DNA of 55,984 bases from Ophiocordyceps camponoti-saundersi (nom. inval.). Its lineage: Eukaryota; Ascomycota; Sordariomycetes; Hypocreales; Ophiocordycipitaceae. Position numbers and translations under genes: made by a program. The notes beneath the pieces were generated by a model that made no database searches, was not told the origin of the DNA, and saw only the letters and a list, made by a program, of their open reading frames with translations. This document shows positions 12,306 to 22,165 of this stretch, one piece after another; position 1 is the stretch's first letter; each line of letters starts with the position of its first letter. The DNA lies in assembly GCA_003339415.1 (NCBI GenBank), contig PDHQ01000233.1, positions 1 through 55,984 on the forward strand, written 5' to 3'.

Positions 12306-12554
12306 TATTAAAGTCTTATACTCCTTAGCTTTTATAAAAAGCTAACTTTATTAATATAAAATAACGTAAGAGGTTTTAAAATATATATAGTATAAGTACT
12401 TAAGGTTATAATTTATATATAGCCCGCGCCTATCTTATACGTAGCGCTAGCTAATTATAAATACTTATATATACCCCGCGCTTATTATATATATAAGCTT
12501 AACTAAGCACTTTTATATAACTTAGCTATTTAAGCGTAGCTTAAATCTCTTATA
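12306..12554 (-). repeat. 5' LTR of gypsy A copy 2
   Basis: Reverse complement of the 250-bp family-A LTR. On the plus strand it ends CTCTTATA at 12554. It is more heavily converted to A/T than the LTRs of copy 1. Confidence 0.9.
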
Positions 12555-12631
12555 ATATCTTTTTATTAGTTTTTTAATAAAATTATATATTTTTTTATTA
12601 AAAACTTTTACTTATACTTATTATATTTTTT
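12555..12631. other. AT-rich spacer
   Basis: Short spacer before the tandem array. Nothing identified. Confidence 0.5.
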
Positions 12632-13246
12632 AAATTAATTAGATTAATTAAATTAATTAGATTAATTAAATTAATTAGATTAATTAAATTAATTAGATTT
12701 TTTAAATTAATTAAATTAATTAGATTAATTAAATTAATTAAATTAATTAAATTAATTAAATTAATTAAATTAATTAAATTAATTAAATTAATTAAATTAA
12801 TTAGATTAATTAAATTAATTAAATTAATAATTAAATTAATTAGATTATTTAAATTAATTAAATTAATTATTAAATTAATTAGATTAATTAAATTAATTAA
12901 ATTAATTAGATTAATTAAATTAATTAAATTAATTAAATTAATTAGATTAATTAGATTAATTAAATTAATTAAATTAATTAAATTAATTAGATTAATTAGA
13001 TTAATTAAATTAATTAAATTAATTAGATTAATTAGATTAATTAAATTAATTAAATTAATTAAATTAATTAGATTAATTAAATTAATTAGATTAATTAGAT
13101 TAATTAAATTAATTAAATTAATTAGATTAATTAAATTAATTAAATTAATTAATTAAATTAATTAAATTAATTAAATTAATTAAATTAATTAAATTAATTA
13201 AATTAATTAAATTAATTAAATTAATTAAATTAATTAAATTAATTTA
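12632..13246. repeat. 9-bp tandem array AAATTAATT / AGATTAATT
   Basis: About 65 copies of a 9-base unit. Two variants alternate in blocks, AAATTAATT and AGATTAATT, differing by A or G at the second base. A few units are shortened or expanded (near 12700, 12828 and 13150). The left two thirds mix both variants and the last ~90 bases are pure AAATTAATT. Neither variant contains CA or TG, so RIP cannot act on the array; the A/G difference must have another origin. Confidence 0.95.
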
Positions 13247-13266
13247 ACTAACTTATAAAATAAAAT
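13247..13266. other. Short spacer
   Basis: 20 bases between the array and the R1.85 target duplication. Confidence 0.5.
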
Positions 13267-13283
13267 AAAAAAGCTTTAATAAT
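13267..13283. repeat. 17-bp target duplication of R1.85 (left)
   Basis: AAAAAAGCTTTAATAAT, found again without change at 15164-15180. A long duplication of this kind is typical of target-primed reverse transcription rather than of cut-and-paste or LTR integration. Confidence 0.85.
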
Positions 13284-15163
13284 AATAATAATAATATTTA
13301 TACGCTAATATACTTAATATAGCTTAGAACTATCTTATATATATTTTAGGAGTAGGAAAAACTAAAAAACTTAGAGTAAAACCCTCCCCTTAAGCGTTAC
13401 CTTAGTTTAGGGCCGGACTAAGTCTATACTTAGTATTTTATACCTTAAATAGGTCTAATAATAATAAGTAATTAGGAAGCTAATATATCCTTTAGAGTAA
13501 AGTTTATAGTAGTAAAAGTACGCGTAATCTAAGTTTAATATAAAGTTTATATAGCTACTTATTTTCCTAAGCGTTATTATCGCTATAAACTAAATCTCCG
13601 CGCTTAATTATAATATCTTAAATAATTTATTTAATTAAAGCTTTATTAATATAATTAAGGAATATATAAAAATTTTACTAGCTTATAATAAACCTTATAA
13701 TAGCTAGTCCCGAAAAGTGGCCTAATTATCGTAGCGAAGTTACGGATAAGTTTAGAGAGGGGGTTAAAGGCGGAGCTACTATATTTACTTTTTAGCGTTT
13801 CCGCCCTAGCTATTACTAAACTCCGGTTAGCGCTAAAGGGGGAGGAGGGGCGGTATATATAAAATTCTAATTTATAAATCTCTAAGGTTAAGAAATATAA
13901 GTATCTTTTACTTAGTTTTACGCCGCTTTTATCTTAAAATAAAGTTAACTTTACTTAAGGTAAGTTCCCCGATAAAAAAAGTAATAATATAGTCTTTTTC
14001 TATATGCTATAAAGTAAGCTAATTTACTTTTTATATACGGAGAGGTAAAATATTAGCTATATTATAGCTTTATTATATAATATTTAATAATATATCTAAG
14101 CTAATAATATTTAAAATATTACTAAAGTTAAACTTTTAGCTTATAAAATTCCGCGTTAAAAATCTCTACTTATATTATTATACTCTTATTATAAATTTAG
14201 TTTATATTTATTATACTATTAATAATAATTATAAGGGAACTCCGCTAAGTTCCTAAATAATATCTTTTTATATATAATTATATTACTAAAACTTTATTTA
14301 AAAACTTAATTTTTTTTTAAAAAGCCTCTTTCCCGCTTTACTATAAAGCTTATATTAATACCCTTTTTATAATAAGAGTATAACCTCCGCTAGTTAAGTA
14401 TACTTTTTTTTTAAAAATAATATAAAATTACCTTAGATTAAATTAAAACTTATAAATAATATTTTAGAATATTATTATAATATTACCGCTAAGTAATTTC
14501 CTTATTATAAAAGCTTAGCTTTACCCGTAAAATTTATAATTAATACTTATTATAATTACCTTAAAGCCTTAAATTTAAAATAAAGTAATAATAAAGTTAA
14601 AATAAATTATAAGCTAACGCTTATATTACTTAGGAATTTATTTTTTAATAATCTTCTCTAGCGCTTTAGCTATAACTATAACTTATATTAAAGGAGTTTC
14701 GCTCTTTTTAAAGCTATAGAAAAAAGAGGAAACCGCGGCCGTAATAGCTAAGGAAATATTACTAATTAATAGAGTTAAAGTAAGGGGGGCGCCTCCCCGG
14801 ACCCTCTCGGACTCCGCTACTTATTCGATAATTACTTATATAAAAATTAAGGCGTCCCCTAAAATAATCTTACTAATACTCGCCTTAGCTTTTAATAAGG
14901 TAAAAGGTATAGTAAATTTTTAAGTTTAAGTTTATTATAATTTAAAGTAAAGCTATATTTTAAGTAAAAAATTTTCGCGGTTATAATTAACTTATATAAT
15001 ATTACCCTCCCCCTTAGAGTCGCTCTAGGCGCGGCTTAAAGCTATCGCTATAAGGTAATAAAAAAAGCGGAGTCCGCTTATAATATAAGAATAAAAGGTT
15101 TATATCCGCGTTACTTTAAGCGCGGGATTTATAAAATATATAAAAGTTACTTATCTTAATTAA
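13284..15163 (-). mobile_element. R1.85 repeat, complete copy 1
   Basis: About 1.86 kb between perfect 17-bp direct repeats. The left end carries a (TAA)n run (13284-13294) followed by TTTATACGCTAATATAC; the right end is ATAAAATATATAAAAGTT. I see no terminal inverted repeats or LTRs. With the triplet run as a 3' tail, the sense strand is minus. Homologous complete copies lie at 43296-45161, 47399-49250, 50806-52655 and 53871-55732. No protein family could be recognised in any frame. One plus-strand frame at about 14610-14930 stays open for long stretches with hydrophobic segments, but I cannot connect it to anything known. Confidence 0.85.
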
Positions 15164-15180
15164 AAAAAAGCTTTAATAAT
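15164..15180. repeat. 17-bp target duplication of R1.85 (right)
   Basis: Identical to 13267-13283. Confidence 0.85.
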
Positions 15181-15258
15181 TTTAAGCTAACTTTAATAAA
15201 TATTAATAACTTATATAATAAAAGCTATAAGTTTAGTAATTAAAATAATAAATATAAG
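15181..15258. other. AT-rich spacer
   Basis: Nothing identified. Confidence 0.4.
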
Positions 15259-15508
15259 TATAAGGGATTTAAGCTATATTTAAATAACTAAGTTATATAA
15301 GGGGTACTTAGTTAAGTTAATATATATAATAAGCGCGGGGTATATATAAGTATATATAATTAGTTAGCGCCGCGCGCGGGATAGGCGCGGGCTATATATA
15401 AACTATAACCTTAAGTATATATACTATATATACTTTAAAACCTCTTAAGTTATTTTATATTAATAAAATTAGCTTTTTATAAATATTAAGAAATATAAGA
15501 CTTTTATA
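15259..15508 (+). repeat. 5' LTR of gypsy A copy 3
   Basis: 250 bp, same ends as 230-479. More A/T-converted than copy 1. Confidence 0.9.
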
Positions 15509-16065
15509 ATAAAATAACTTTAACTATAAATAACTTTAATATTTAATAAGCTATTATCGCTTAGCTTTTAAAATAGTAAGCTATTATCGTAAAGCTTTAA
15601 AGCTTTATATGCTAATAATATTAATTTATATAGCTTCTTAAGTAATAGTAGTTATAACCTTATTATAAGCTGCTATTTTTTAGATTACTATTTAATAGCG
15701 ATAAAAACCTTTTTCTAATATAACGCTCCTTTATATTTTATAAGCTATAAGCAGACTAGGCCTTTATTAATATTACTTATAACTAATAAGTATTTTTATA
15801 TTAATACTTATCTTTTATAATTTAAGCTAAGGTAGCCTTATTTTTTAAGTAAAATATTAAATATAAGTATAACTTTAATTATTTTCTAAGTTACCTTAAT
15901 ATTATATTTACTAACTTATATTAGCGCTAGATAGCTATAACGGAGCTTAAATACCTTATATAAGGCGCTTCTAAGTTCTTCTCTAACTTCCTTATCCGCT
16001 TTAAAGCTAAGCTTACTTTAATAAATAATATTAAATAAGCTAATAAGATTAAAGTTATACGCCTT
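15259..16065 (+). mobile_element. Gypsy A copy 3, 5' LTR plus 557 bp of interior
   Basis: The 250-bp LTR (15259-15508) and the following interior align with 230-1045 of copy 1. The match stops exactly where the LTR of the compact element begins (16066). The rest of this gypsy copy is not found on the far side of that element, so the right-hand part was deleted or rearranged. Confidence 0.92.
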
Positions 16066-16275
16066 TATAAGGGATTAGTTTATAATTAATTATAGCTAAA
16101 TAGGGGGGATTATAGCGGATATATTTAGGTCTTCCTAATAGCGCTTAGTTATCGCGCGGGGTATATAGCTAGCTTAGGAGGGGGGCTTCTCTCCCCTCTT
16201 TTTCCTCTTTTCGATAGCTTTAATTATAACTCTATTTTAGCTTACTTTTATAGTCGCTTTAGTAAGACCTTTATA
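16066..16275 (+). repeat. Left LTR of the compact element
   Basis: 210 bp. About 94% identical by eye to 17641-17850, with differences mostly C/T and G/A. Contains a CpG-rich core (TATCGCGCGGGG near 16150) and a pyrimidine run after it. Confidence 0.9.
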
Positions 16276-16479
16276 TTAATTAAAGCTCCTCTTACCGCTA
16301 ACCGAATATAAGAGTAAAATCTTAATATAGAATACTATTAAATTTTACTTATATTAAAGCCGCTCTTAGCTTATTCCGGCTTAAACTTTTAGCTAGCTAC
16401 TATATATACTAAATTTACGATTAATAAAGCCGTAATTAGGGAGCCTAAATCCTAGTTTTATTATATTTTTTCTTATCTT

Positions 16480-17500
16480 AGTACTTTTTAGTAAATATTC
16501 TTTTTATATATTATTATAATTATAGATTTTTCTTATTAGCTTAAAGCTTTTTTAGCGTATATCTTTAAGCTTCTTAGGGAGAGTTATAAAAAGCGCTAAG
16601 TAAGTTTTTTCTTAGTTAAGATATATTAGGGGCTATTAAAGCTCCTTAAAGAATACGTTATAACTTTATAAAGTAAGAATATACCTTTTTCGAAGCTAGA
16701 CTATTATATTAGTTTAATTACGCTAAGATTATTTTACTCTTATCTAAGCTATATAAGAAGCTATAAGAGCGCTTAGATTATAAGAATTAGCTTATAATAT
16801 ACGTAGCTTTCGCTAGTTTTCTCTAAAGCTTTAATAAAGTATTTAATTTTAGGAATATTCCTAATACGCTAGTTAATTTACTGCCCCCTTTTTTTACTAA
16901 CTTAATAGATATCGCGTTTATATAATCTTATTTTAGTATTATTAAGCGCTAGCGTTACTATTAGTATAATTAAATTAGTTATTTTAAGCGTAACTATCCG
17001 AGGCTTCGTAAGTAAATAAGGATATTAAGGTTAAGGCTTTTTATAAGCGGAGCGGGGTAATTAAAAGTAAATTTAAAATATTTTAATTAAAGGAATAATA
17101 AGTAAGAAGGGATAAGTATATACTAGATATTATAGCTTAAGTAATTTCTAGCTTCGTTATATTACCTTATATAAGGATAGTTTATATATAGCTTAAACGC
17201 GTAAATTTATTAATAAGTATATACTATAATTATATTACGCCTTAGCTTATAAACTAGCGCTAGCGGTATATAGCGATAAATATATAGCTAGCTTTATTAT
17301 TTACCGTAATTAAGGTATTTTTCAAAGCTTCCTATAACTAATATAATATTATCTAATTTTATATATTAGCTATATAAGTAAGTTTTTACTACTAGTATAC
17401 GAGTTTATTAATTCTTACCTTAAGCGGTGCTATAACTCTAAGCTTATTAGAATCTTTCTTATAAGGATTAGAGTTTAATTTTCTAAGCTATAAGGGAGCC
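16480..17500 (+). pseudogene. Unrecognised coding relic inside the compact element
   Basis: From about 16525 a plus-strand frame stays readable for about 130 codons. It reads as a helix-rich, Lys/Arg- and Leu-containing sequence whose only interruptions are TAA/TAG of the Gln/Trp type. A second readable stretch in another frame follows to about 17480. No DDE, RT or zinc-knuckle pattern is visible. A Gag-type protein would fit a small LTR element, but this is inference only. Confidence 0.4.
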
Positions 17501-17640
17501 TTTTTACCCTCTTATCCTTATTTTTACGGAGGCTATTAGGCTATTAGCTAGGGATTATATAGAGTATCTTACTAGCGTAATAATATATAACTTTTCCGTC
17601 CTACGCTCTTACCTCCTTAGCTAGCTTAAGGAGGGGGCTA

Positions 17641-17850
17641 TATAAGGGATTAGTTTATAACTAATTATAGCTAAATAAGGGGGATTATAGCGGATATATT
17701 TAGGTTTTCCCGATAGCGCTTAGTTATCGCGCGGGGTATATAGCTAGCTTAGGAGGGGGGCTTCTCTCCCCTTTTCTTCCTCTCTTTAATAGCTTTAATT
17801 ATAACTTTACTTTAGCTTACTTCTATAGTCGCTTTAGTAAGACCTTTATA
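17641..17850 (+). repeat. Right LTR of the compact element
   Basis: 210 bp, direct repeat of 16066-16275. Confidence 0.9.
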
Positions 17851-18202
17851 ATACTATATATATAAAAAATATATAGCTATATATTAAGGGGTTAAAAAGT
17901 ATATATTAAGGCTTTAGAGGAGTATATACTAGCTTATATAAGTAATATATACCGCTACTCTCCTTATCTTTCCTTATCTTATCTTTCTTTCCTTATTTTT
18001 CCTTATATTATATAGTATTACTATAGCTAATAGCTACTTCCTTTATACGCGTTACGTATCCTACCTAGCCCTAAGCTAGCCGCGGTCTTACCGCGCTATA
18101 AGGGGTTTTACCTCTTATAAGAGGGTTTTTCCTACCCGATATATTATCGAGGTTCTAGCAGCTTTTATAGCTACTAGCGTAATAATATAATAATAATAAA
18201 TA
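17851..18202 (+). mobile_element. Tad-like LINE, 3' end fragment
   Basis: About 350 bp matching, in reverse complement, the 3' end of the complete LINE at 32922-33280. Shared blocks include the TATATACTAG...TAATATATACCGC segment and the region around AGAGGGTTTTTCCTAC. It ends with a (TAA)n-type tail (18181-18200) preceded by ACTAGCGTAATAATAT. It may be a 5'-truncated insertion, common for LINEs, with its left edge at the compact element's LTR. Confidence 0.85.
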
Positions 18203-18719
18203 GGTAGCTAAAAGGACTTTTAATAAAAGAAAATAATTAAAGAATTTAAGAAAGAAAAAAATAAGTTAAAAGCTAAGCTAAATATTACTAAGAAAAAATA
18301 TATTACACTTTTAATAAGTACTAGCTAAAAGAATAAAGTAAATAAGTTACCTAGTAATAAATATATAAAATTTTTAGGAAATAATAAACTTAGTATATTT
18401 ACTATTTATATTAGATTTTCTTAAATTTTTTTATATTTTTCTCTTACCTCTCTCTCTTTTATTTATTTTCTAGTATCCCTTTTTATAATACCTATCTTTA
18501 TTATATTATTCTTATATATTAGTTTTTATTCCCTTTTTATATATTTTCCTTTATTATCTAATTTTATTCGCTTTCTTTTTATTATTTCCTTTCTTTTATA
18601 CTTAAAATTAATCCTCCTTATAATAATTCTTATTATTCTTATAATAAAATATATTATAAGTTATTTTATAAGTAACTAATATATACTCCCTTTATACTTA
18701 TATTTAAAGCTAAATAATA
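18203..18719. other. AT-rich spacer with a pyrimidine-rich stretch
   Basis: No recognisable coding relic. 18420-18600 on the plus strand is T/C-rich (CTCTTACCTCTCTCTC and similar), which could be the remnant of a promoter or of a purine-rich tract on the other strand. Nothing else seen. Confidence 0.5.
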
Positions 18720-19600
18720 ACTTTTATATATTTTACGGATTCCGCGCTTATAGTTATATAAATATAAACTTTTTATTTTTATATTATAAGCAAACTCCGC
18801 TCCCTTTATTACTTTATAATAATAATAAGCCGCGCTTAGAGCGATTTTAAAAAGGAGAGTAACGCTATATAAGTTAATTATAATAGCAAAAAATTTTTAC
18901 TTAAAATATAACTTTACCTTAAATTATAATAATCTTAAACTTAAGGGTTTATTATACTTATTACCTTATTAAAAGCTAAAGTAAATATTAATAAGATTAT
19001 TTTAAAAAATATTTTTATTTTTATATAAGTAATTATTAAATAAATAGCGGAGTTTAAAAAGGTTTAGGAAGGCGCCCTTTTTACTTTAATTTTATTAGTT
19101 AATAATATCTTTTTAGCTATTATAGCTATAATTTCCTTTTTTTATAGCTTAAAGGGGAGCGGAAGTTTTTTAATATAAGCTATAATTATAGCTAAAGCGT
19201 AAGAGAAAATTATTAAAAAGTAAATTTTTAAGTAATATAAGTAATAGCTTATAATTTATTTTCACTTTATTATTACTTTACTTTAAGTTTAAAGCTTTAA
19301 AATAACTATAATAAATATTAATTATAAATTTTATAAATAAAGCTAAGCTTCTATAATAAAGAAATTATTTAATAATAATATTATAATAATACTTTAAAAT
19401 ATTATTTATAAGCTTTAATTTAATTTAAAATAGCTTTATATTATTTTTTTTAAAAAAGTATATTTAATTAATAAATATTATACTTTTATTATAAAAAAAT
19501 ACTAATATAAGCTTTATAATAAAGCGGTAAAGAAGCTTTTTAAAAAAAATTAAGTTTTTAAATAAAGTTTTAATAATATAATTATATATAAAAAGATAAT
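18720..19600 (+). mobile_element. R1.85 repeat, outer copy, 5' part (split by gypsy B)
   Basis: The first ~880 bp of R1.85 in sense orientation, beginning ACTTTTATATATTTTAC. It stops at the LTR of gypsy B. The sequence resumes at 42812 on the far side of gypsy B and again at 45162-45720 beyond a second R1.85 insertion. This is therefore the outermost and oldest layer of the nest. Confidence 0.88.
19585..19600. repeat. 16-bp duplication flanking gypsy B (left)
   Basis: TATATAAAAAGATAAT, repeated exactly at 42812-42827 directly after the other LTR. Intact R1.85 copies carry this segment once, so it was duplicated by the insertion. LTR integrases normally give 4-6 bp. Confidence 0.85.
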
Positions 19601-20011
19601 TATAAGGGAAGCCTATATTAGATATACTAAAGAAGAGAGATAGCGATAATTAAGTTAGAAAAGAGAAAGATAAGTATATAAATATAAATTATAAAGGTTT
19701 ATTTTAAAAGTTATATTAAGAGTAAAGCTAATTCTTACCGAATTATAATATTAGAAACTATTACGAACTATATATAAGGGGGTTATAACTTAGGGGTAAA
19801 CTCCTCGTAATATAAACTATAACTCCTAGGGTTTTATCTAAGACCTTAGCGTAGTTTAAGGACTTATTTTCTATATCTAACTATTTTATTATAACTAGAA
19901 ATATATTATATATTTTCTAACTAATTTTAGTATTATATTATAATAGCTTTATAATATTTACGTAACCTTATAATTATTTTTTATATATAGTTATTTTATA
20001 ACTTTATTATA
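19601..20011 (-). repeat. 3' LTR of gypsy B
   Basis: 411 bp, aligned with 42401-42811 over its full length. Directly inside (20012-20030) the minus strand is purine-rich (AAATAAGGAGATAG), a plausible polypurine tract for plus-strand priming. Confidence 0.93.
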
Positions 20012-20580
20012 ACTATCTCCTTATTTTAAATAATTAGATATTAGAGTAAAATAGTTATAAGTTATTATAAATATATTAAGGTAAAGTAAAAAGAAAGGTT
20101 ATATATAAGTAAAGCGTGTTATTAGTTATAAGAGCGCGCGCGTAACTATAATAATAATAGTAATTTATTATTAGTTTAAAGTAAAATATAAGTAACTTTA
20201 AGCGTATATTATTATTATTATAATCTTTTATTTTTATTATTTTTTTAATAAATCTTATCCTTATCTTTTTTATAATCTTATTTTATCGCGTAATAATATA
20301 TCCTCTTAGTATTATATTATATAATAAAGCCCTTAATAGTTTTTATATATATTTTAATAAGAAAGAAAATCTTTTTAGTAGCGGCCCGCTTAATAATAAT
20401 ATTCTACGTATTAATATAAAAACGCTAAAAAGAACGCTAAAAAAGATAAGTATAGTAATATTAAAGAAAATTATAAAAATACTAAATAGTAAAAGCTTAA
20501 AGTATAAATAATTTAGTATATATTTATAAAAAAAATACTAACGCGTTATAAAAATAGTAAGTTAAAGTTTACTAGTAACG
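20012..20580. other. Interior of gypsy B next to the 3' LTR
   Basis: AT-rich with one CpG island (AGCGCGCGCGTAAC near 20130). No frame recognised. Confidence 0.4.
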
Positions 20581-22083
20581 ATTACTAAAAAAGATAGAGG
20601 TAGTAAAATATTAAAAAAAGCGTAAAAGCTAAAATTTATAATAATTAAGGTATTTAGCGAGGATAAGGAGATATCTATTTATCTTATATTAAAGATAAGT
20701 AATTAAACGCCTAAGTAAGCGTAAAAGCTTATATTAAAAGGTAAAGGTAGCTTAGCTAGGAAATAGTATATTAAGAGTAAAAAGGATAAGGCTATAAGGG
20801 AGAAAGTAATAGCGTTAGCTACGAAAAAGTTAGCTAAGGAGGAAAAGACTTATATTAGGGTAGAATAAGTAGGGCGTTTAGTATTAGAGTATACTAGCGT
20901 TACTAAGAAGATAAAGCCGAAGAAGAAAACTTAGAGTAATAAAAGTAAGAGTTATAAAACCGATATAAGAATAATATACTAATAAATTATAAAGGTTAAG
21001 AGTGCTAAATTTATTTAAGATTCCGATAAGAAGAACGCGATAGTTAACGTTATATAGTAAGTAAAAGTAAAGGAGTATTATATTTATATTAAAATTAATA
21101 AGTAAACTAACAAGCAGTTTCTAGATTAGCTTTTTTTATTAGAAGAAGATAGCGGTTATTTAGTAGCTATTAACGCGGCGTTAAAGAACTACGCTCTAAA
21201 TATAATTACTATAAAAGGTTAAGAGAGAGCTAAAATCGCAGCTTTAGAATATTATATAGAGAAAATATAACCTATCTTAGCGCCTAGTAAGTAAGACTAG
21301 CTAAGATTATCTAAAAGTTAAAGCTAACTTAGAATAATATTTATAAGAATTAAGAAATTGCTACCTAAAACCTAGTATAAAAACTATAATAAAAGGAAAT
21401 TAAGTAAGCTAGAAGATAAAGAAATAGGCGGCGAAGTTTCTAAAAGTAACTTATTATATAAAATAGTTATAAAAATAATAATATTCTATAATTAAGATAT
21501 ATCCGCTATTATATATATAATAATATATAGCTATATTAGGTAAAAAGTTATATAAAAGTAAGCTATAGCGATCTCCGAAAATAAGAGCATATCGCGCAAA
21601 GTTTATAATATAATCGCTAAGAAGTTTATCTAATATAAGGATAAAAATTAAATCCCTAATCTAAGAAATATTATAGCGCTAAAAACTTAAGAGTAAATAT
21701 TATTAAAACTTATAAAAAGTATTAATAAAGATTTATTAATAACTTATTTAATAGCTATTATAAAAAAGATTAGTATAGCTTAAAAAGAGAAAGTAATATA
21801 GGAAATATATAACTTAATATTTAACTAAGTAAATATAATTATAAAAAAAGGTAAGATACGCCTATTTAATAAAAATATAATTATTATAGAAATAGTTTAT
21901 AAAGCTATTATAAAGGAGTTTAGTAAATATTACGTTAAGTAAGTAACTAAGGCGGAAAAGTCGCTAGAGGCGGCGGCGCTTATTAGAGGCGTAGCTTAAG
22001 CGGTATAAGATTAGGGGCAAATTAATAAGGAGGTAGCGGAGGTTACTAAAAAGTTTATTAAGATTAAAAAGGAAAAAAAATAA
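20581..22083 (+). pseudogene. Long antisense coding relic in gypsy B, part 1
   Basis: A single plus-strand frame of about 500 codons. It contains no frameshift and only TAA/TAG interruptions of the Gln type. Composition is soluble and charged, with many AAG, GAG and GCG codons: Lys-rich stretches near 20900-20950 (KKIKPKKKT) and an Ala/Glu/Lys helix-like segment near 21950-22070 (KAEKSLEAAALIRGVAQAV). The complementary strand gives only an artificial Leu/Phe/Ser-rich reading. It lies between the chromodomain end of pol and the 3' LTR, tail to tail with pol. I recognise no domain. It could be an accessory antisense ORF of the element, a captured host gene, or part of another nested element whose ends I cannot see. 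Confidence 0.6.
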
Positions 22084-22165
22084 TATTAATAACGATAAAG
22101 CTAATTCGGAGCTAGGAATTAGATATAAAAAATAAATAAAGTTATCTAATAATAAAAAAGAGAAA

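Larger units (their letters stand above)
8387..12554 (-). mobile_element. Gypsy A copy 2, 5' 4.2 kb, minus strand
   Basis: Base-level homology to family A copy 1 from its 5' LTR through gag, RT, RNase H and into integrase, in reverse orientation. It is truncated in the integrase gene near 8387 and no 3' LTR is found. The minus-strand YLDN box is at 10015-10026. The gag zinc knuckle (Y-FY-Y-NSAS-Y-FSHE-Y) lies near 11370-11410, with one His in the X4 stretch still intact. The segment 8410-8650 is distinctly less mutated than the rest of the window, with surviving CA and TG. Confidence 0.92.
16066..17850 (+). mobile_element. Compact 1.8-kb LTR element (non-autonomous candidate)
   Basis: Two 210-bp direct repeats (16066-16275 and 17641-17850) bracket 1365 bp. 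The LTRs begin TATAAGGGATT and end GACCTTTATA, the same terminal 10-11 bases as the gypsy A LTR, but the LTR interior is unrelated. The interior is far too short for pol. The left flank is gypsy A copy 3, the right flank is a LINE fragment, and no target duplication matches (GCCTT before, ATACT after). The insertion was therefore followed by a rearrangement, or the two LTRs come from recombination between elements. Confidence 0.85.

Noticed and set aside
14610..14930. Long open-looking plus-strand frame in R1.85 with hydrophobic segments
   Set aside because: It matches no family, and it would be antisense to the orientation given by the (TAA)n tail. Open frames are easy to find in this base composition, so it is not listed as a gene.
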